From contig DMTA01000265.1 in assembly GCA_003454835.1 (NCBI GenBank), forward strand, positions 1 through 8,553: 8,553 nucleotides of DNA, in the 5' to 3' direction. This DNA comes from Achromobacter sp. (GTDB lineage: Bacteria; Pseudomonadota; Gammaproteobacteria; Burkholderiales; Burkholderiaceae_B). Made by a program: the position numbers and the translations under genes. Under the pieces are notes generated by a model. The model did no database searches, was not told the origin of the DNA, and was given only the letters and a program-made list of their open reading frames with translations. The number at the start of each line of letters is the position of its first letter. Position 1 is the first letter of the stretch. Below are positions 6,499-8,553 of this stretch, piece by piece.

Positions 6499-8049
6499 AT
6501 GACATCCAAAGGCGCTGGCGCGTGCACCCTGCGCCTGATTCTCGGCGACCAACTGAACCCGCTGCACAGCTGGTTCGCCCGGACCGACCCGGACGTGGTG
6601 TATGTGCTGATGGAAGTGCGTCAGGAGACGGACTACGTGTTGCACCACGCGCAAAAAATCCTGGCGATCTTTGCCGCCATGCGCGACTTCGCGCGCCATC
6701 TGCGCGAGGCGGGACATCGCGTCAGGTATGTCGCGATCGACAATCCCAGCAACCGGCAAGACATCACGCAGAACCTGACCGCGCTGATGGCGCACTACGG
6801 CGCCCGCGAACTGGGCTACCAGCAACCCGATGAATGGCGGGTCAGCCAAGTCCTTGCCGCCTGGAGTGCGACGCAAGCATTCCGTGTGCAGCAGGCCGAC
6901 AGCGAGCATTTCCATACGACGCGTGATGAAGTGGCCACGTTCTTCGGCCCCCGCAAGAGCTGGCTCATGGAGACGTTCTACCGCCATATGCGCCGGCGTC
7001 ACGGTGTATTGATGGATGCATCTGGCGAGCCGGTGGGCGGGCGATGGAACTTTGATCACGACAACCGCAAGCCCTGGCCCGGCACCCCGCCGCTGCCGCC
7101 CGACATCCGGCCGATGCATGACCATCGCGCGTTGTGGGAAACGGTGCGGCAGGCAGGCGTGCAAAGCTTTGGAAATCCGCAGGCCGACCAGTTCCGCTGG
7201 CCGTTGAATCGCGCGCAGGCGCTGGAATGGCTGGATCATTTCATCCAGCACACGCTGCCCAACTTCGGCGCCTACGAAGACGCCATGAGCGCGGGCAATC
7301 CACGCCTGTTTCATTCGCAGTTGTCGTTCGCCTTGAACACCAAGATGCTGCACCCCGGCGAGCTGGTGCGTCAGGCGCAGGCCGCCTACGAAACGGGACA
7401 CGCTCCCCTGGCGGCCGTTGAAGGCTTCATCCGGCAGATTCTGGGGTGGCGCGAGTATGTCCGTGGCGTGTATTGGGCGCACATGCCGGGGTACGAGACG
7501 CGCAACGCGTTGGGGCACACCCGCCCGCTGCCCGCGTGGTTCTGGACCGGGCAGACCCGCATGCGCTGCATGCGAGACGCCATCGGCAATTCGCTTGAGA
7601 ACGCCTACGCACACCATATCCAGCGCCTGATGGTCATCGGCAACTTCGCGCTGTTGGCCGGCCTGGACCCTGTCGAGGTGCACCGTTGGTATCTGGGCGT
7701 CTACATCGACGCGTTCGAATGGGTCGAACTGCCCAACACGGTGGGAATGAGCCAGTTTGCCGACGGGGGCTTGCTGGGCACCAAACCCTATGTCAGCAGC
7801 GCCTCCTACATCGACCGGATGAGCGATTACTGTCACGCGTGTCCGTACGACAAGAAGCAGAAGACGGGCGAGCGCGCCTGTCCGTTCAACGCGCTGTACT
7901 GGGATTTTTTTGCTCGCCACAAATCGCAGCTTCAGGACAACCGGCGCCTTGCCATGGTGTACCGGCGATGGCAGGACCTTCCCGAGGAAGCGCAAGCCGC
8001 GTTGCGCGAGCAGGCGGCGCTGACGTTGACGCGCCTGGACAAGCTTTAA
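6499..8049 (+). CDS. FeS-containing bacterial cryptochrome/(6-4) photolyase (PhrB/CryB type)
   Basis: This 516-residue flavoprotein family member is predicted to repair UV (6-4) photoproducts with FAD, a lumazine antenna and a [4Fe-4S] cluster. The start at 6499 puts LRLILGDQLNPLHSWF near the N-terminus, as the family requires. Cluster cysteines are C357, C445, C448 and C461. Their spacing (88, 3, 13) matches, from memory, C350/C438/C441/C454 of Agrobacterium PhrB with a constant +7 offset. The same offset places His372-His373, Leu377 and Tyr431 on the PhrB active-site residues, and Trp349, Trp397 and Tyr398 on residues implicated in electron transfer. Typical motifs WREYVRGVYW, HHIQRLMVIGNFALL, WVELPNTVGMSQFADGG and KPYVSSASYIDRMSDYC are intact. 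No clear ribosome site precedes the ATG; translation may be coupled to the lipocalin stop 16 nt upstream. Chemistry ((6-4) repair versus signalling cryptochrome) is inferred from family. Confidence 0.93.
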   Translation: MTSKGAGACTLRLILGDQLNPLHSWFARTDPDVVYVLMEVRQETDYVLHHAQKILAIFAAMRDFARHLREAGHRVRYVAIDNPSNRQDITQNLTALMAHYGARELGYQQPDEWRVSQVLAAWSATQAFRVQQADSEHFHTTRDEVATFFGPRKSWLMETFYRHMRRRHGVLMDASGEPVGGRWNFDHDNRKPWPGTPPLPPDIRPMHDHRALWETVRQAGVQSFGNPQADQFRWPLNRAQALEWLDHFIQHTLPNFGAYEDAMSAGNPRLFHSQLSFALNTKMLHPGELVRQAQAAYETGHAPLAAVEGFIRQILGWREYVRGVYWAHMPGYETRNALGHTRPLPAWFWTGQTRMRCMRDAIGNSLENAYAHHIQRLMVIGNFALLAGLDPVEVHRWYLGVYIDAFEWVELPNTVGMSQFADGGLLGTKPYVSSASYIDRMSDYCHACPYDKKQKTGERACPFNALYWDFFARHKSQLQDNRRLAMVYRRWQDLPEEAQAALREQAALTLTRLDKL

Positions 8050-8103
8050 GAGATGCCCGGCGCAAGACCGCGCATCATTCGGGTCGCGTTCATGCTGCGT
8101 TAA

Positions 8104-8134
8104 GGTCGGGCCGCTAAGCTTGCGGCCCAAGACC
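8104..8134 (+). other. GC-rich hairpin between photolyase and cytochrome b561 genes
   Basis: GGGCCGC (8108-8114) pairs perfectly with GCGGCCC (8122-8128) around a 7-nt loop containing AAGCTT. Outer GGTC (8104-8107) can pair with GACC (8131-8134) across a two-A bulge. No T-run follows, so it is not a standard intrinsic terminator. It could be a weak terminator or RNA-stabilising element after the photolyase, or a leader structure of the b561 gene. It ends 18 nt before that gene's ATG. Confidence 0.4.
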
Positions 8135-8152
8135 CTATTGCAAAACAACCTC

Positions 8153-8553
8153 ATGACAATCAAGAACACCGAAACACGGTTTGGCGGCCTCGTCATCGCG
8201 CTGCACTGGCTCATGCTCATCGTGCTGGTTCTGGTCTATGCCTGTATGGAGTTGCGCGGCCTGGCCACGAAAGGCACCGATCTCTACAACAACGTCAAGG
8301 CGCTGCATTTCTCGCTGGGGCTGTGCGTGATCGGCCTGGTTGCCTTGCGGCTGGCCATCCGCGTGGCCGCAGGCGCCGCGCCTGCCGTCCGGCCGCCGAT
8401 GCCGACTTGGCAGGAGGTGCTTGCCCGGTTGATGCACTACGCGCTGTATGCCTTCATGATCGCCACGCCGATTCTCGGATGGCTGACGCTGAGCGCAAGC
8501 GGAAAGGCCATTCCGTTCTTTGGCCTTGAGGTGCCCGCCTTGGTGGGCGCGGA
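8153..8553 (+). CDS. Cytochrome b561 family protein (3'-truncated by window edge)
   Basis: The frame stays open from ATG at 8153 to the right edge (133 complete codons). The protein begins with a short polar N-terminus (TIKNTETRFGG), then a membrane segment with IALHWLM (His18). A second segment starts KALHFSLGL (His52) and a third starts LMHYALYAFM (His95). This order of His at the starts of membrane helices, plus the RL-x-x-R after helix two and the TPILGWL motif in helix three, is typical of the prokaryotic CybB-like di-haem b561 family. These proteins sit in the inner membrane and exchange electrons with quinone; E. coli CybB is a superoxide:ubiquinone oxidoreductase. The fourth helix and its His lie outside the window. 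The start has no strong ribosome site, but it places the first helix correctly. The gene may be a separate unit or may be read through from the photolyase operon. Confidence 0.9.
   Translation, partial: MTIKNTETRFGGLVIALHWLMLIVLVLVYACMELRGLATKGTDLYNNVKALHFSLGLCVIGLVALRLAIRVAAGAAPAVRPPMPTWQEVLARLMHYALYAFMIATPILGWLTLSASGKAIPFFGLEVPALVGA

Noticed and set aside
7905..7911. T7 run inside the photolyase gene as a slippage or termination site
   Set aside because: It encodes conserved Phe-Phe after Trp-Asp, has no upstream hairpin, and seven T within a coding region is unremarkable.
6439..8220. Long minus-strand open frame opposite the photolyase (593 codons)
   Set aside because: The photolyase on the other strand carries all family motifs. 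The antisense translation has no recognisable domain and its length follows from high GC at third positions.

Overview
The window is GC-rich with dense coding, and codon use looks like that of a betaproteobacterium of the Burkholderiales. The mix of an AIDA-like classical autotransporter, a TPR-glycosyltransferase, a lipocalin, an FeS photolyase and a cytochrome b561 would suit the Bordetella/Achromobacter group (Alcaligenaceae). That placement is inference from style and gene content; no rRNA or other marker is present.

Left part (1-4953, plus strand): the 3' part of a TPR plus GT9-like glycosyltransferase gene enters from the left edge. After a 244-nt gap comes a large type Va autotransporter (1131 aa, TTG start). 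It has a 50-residue signal peptide, about ten degenerate 'NSGTI-G' repeats, a WDG/NWT module, a PATR segment, an autochaperone-like region, a linker helix and a C-terminal beta-barrel ending in Phe. A strong intrinsic terminator follows. The glycosyltransferase next to a Ser/Thr/Asn-rich passenger suggests, but does not prove, an enzyme-substrate pair.

Middle (4958-5873): a convergent minus-strand gene encodes an unrecognised protein with two membrane segments and a large periplasmic domain. A 205-nt divergent intergenic region separates it from the right-hand genes. This region holds a consensus TATAAT -10 box and several short inverted repeats.

Right part (5874-8553, plus strand): a Blc-type outer-membrane lipocalin lipoprotein, then 16 nt later an FeS-containing bacterial cryptochrome/(6-4) photolyase with all four cluster cysteines. 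After 103 nt containing a hairpin comes the 5' part of a cytochrome b561 gene, cut by the right edge. Lipocalin and photolyase look like one operon. With the b561 gene they form a plausible light/oxidative-stress module covering membrane lipid handling, UV-lesion repair and superoxide/quinone redox; the joint role is inference.

No mobile element, CRISPR array, tRNA or rRNA was seen.
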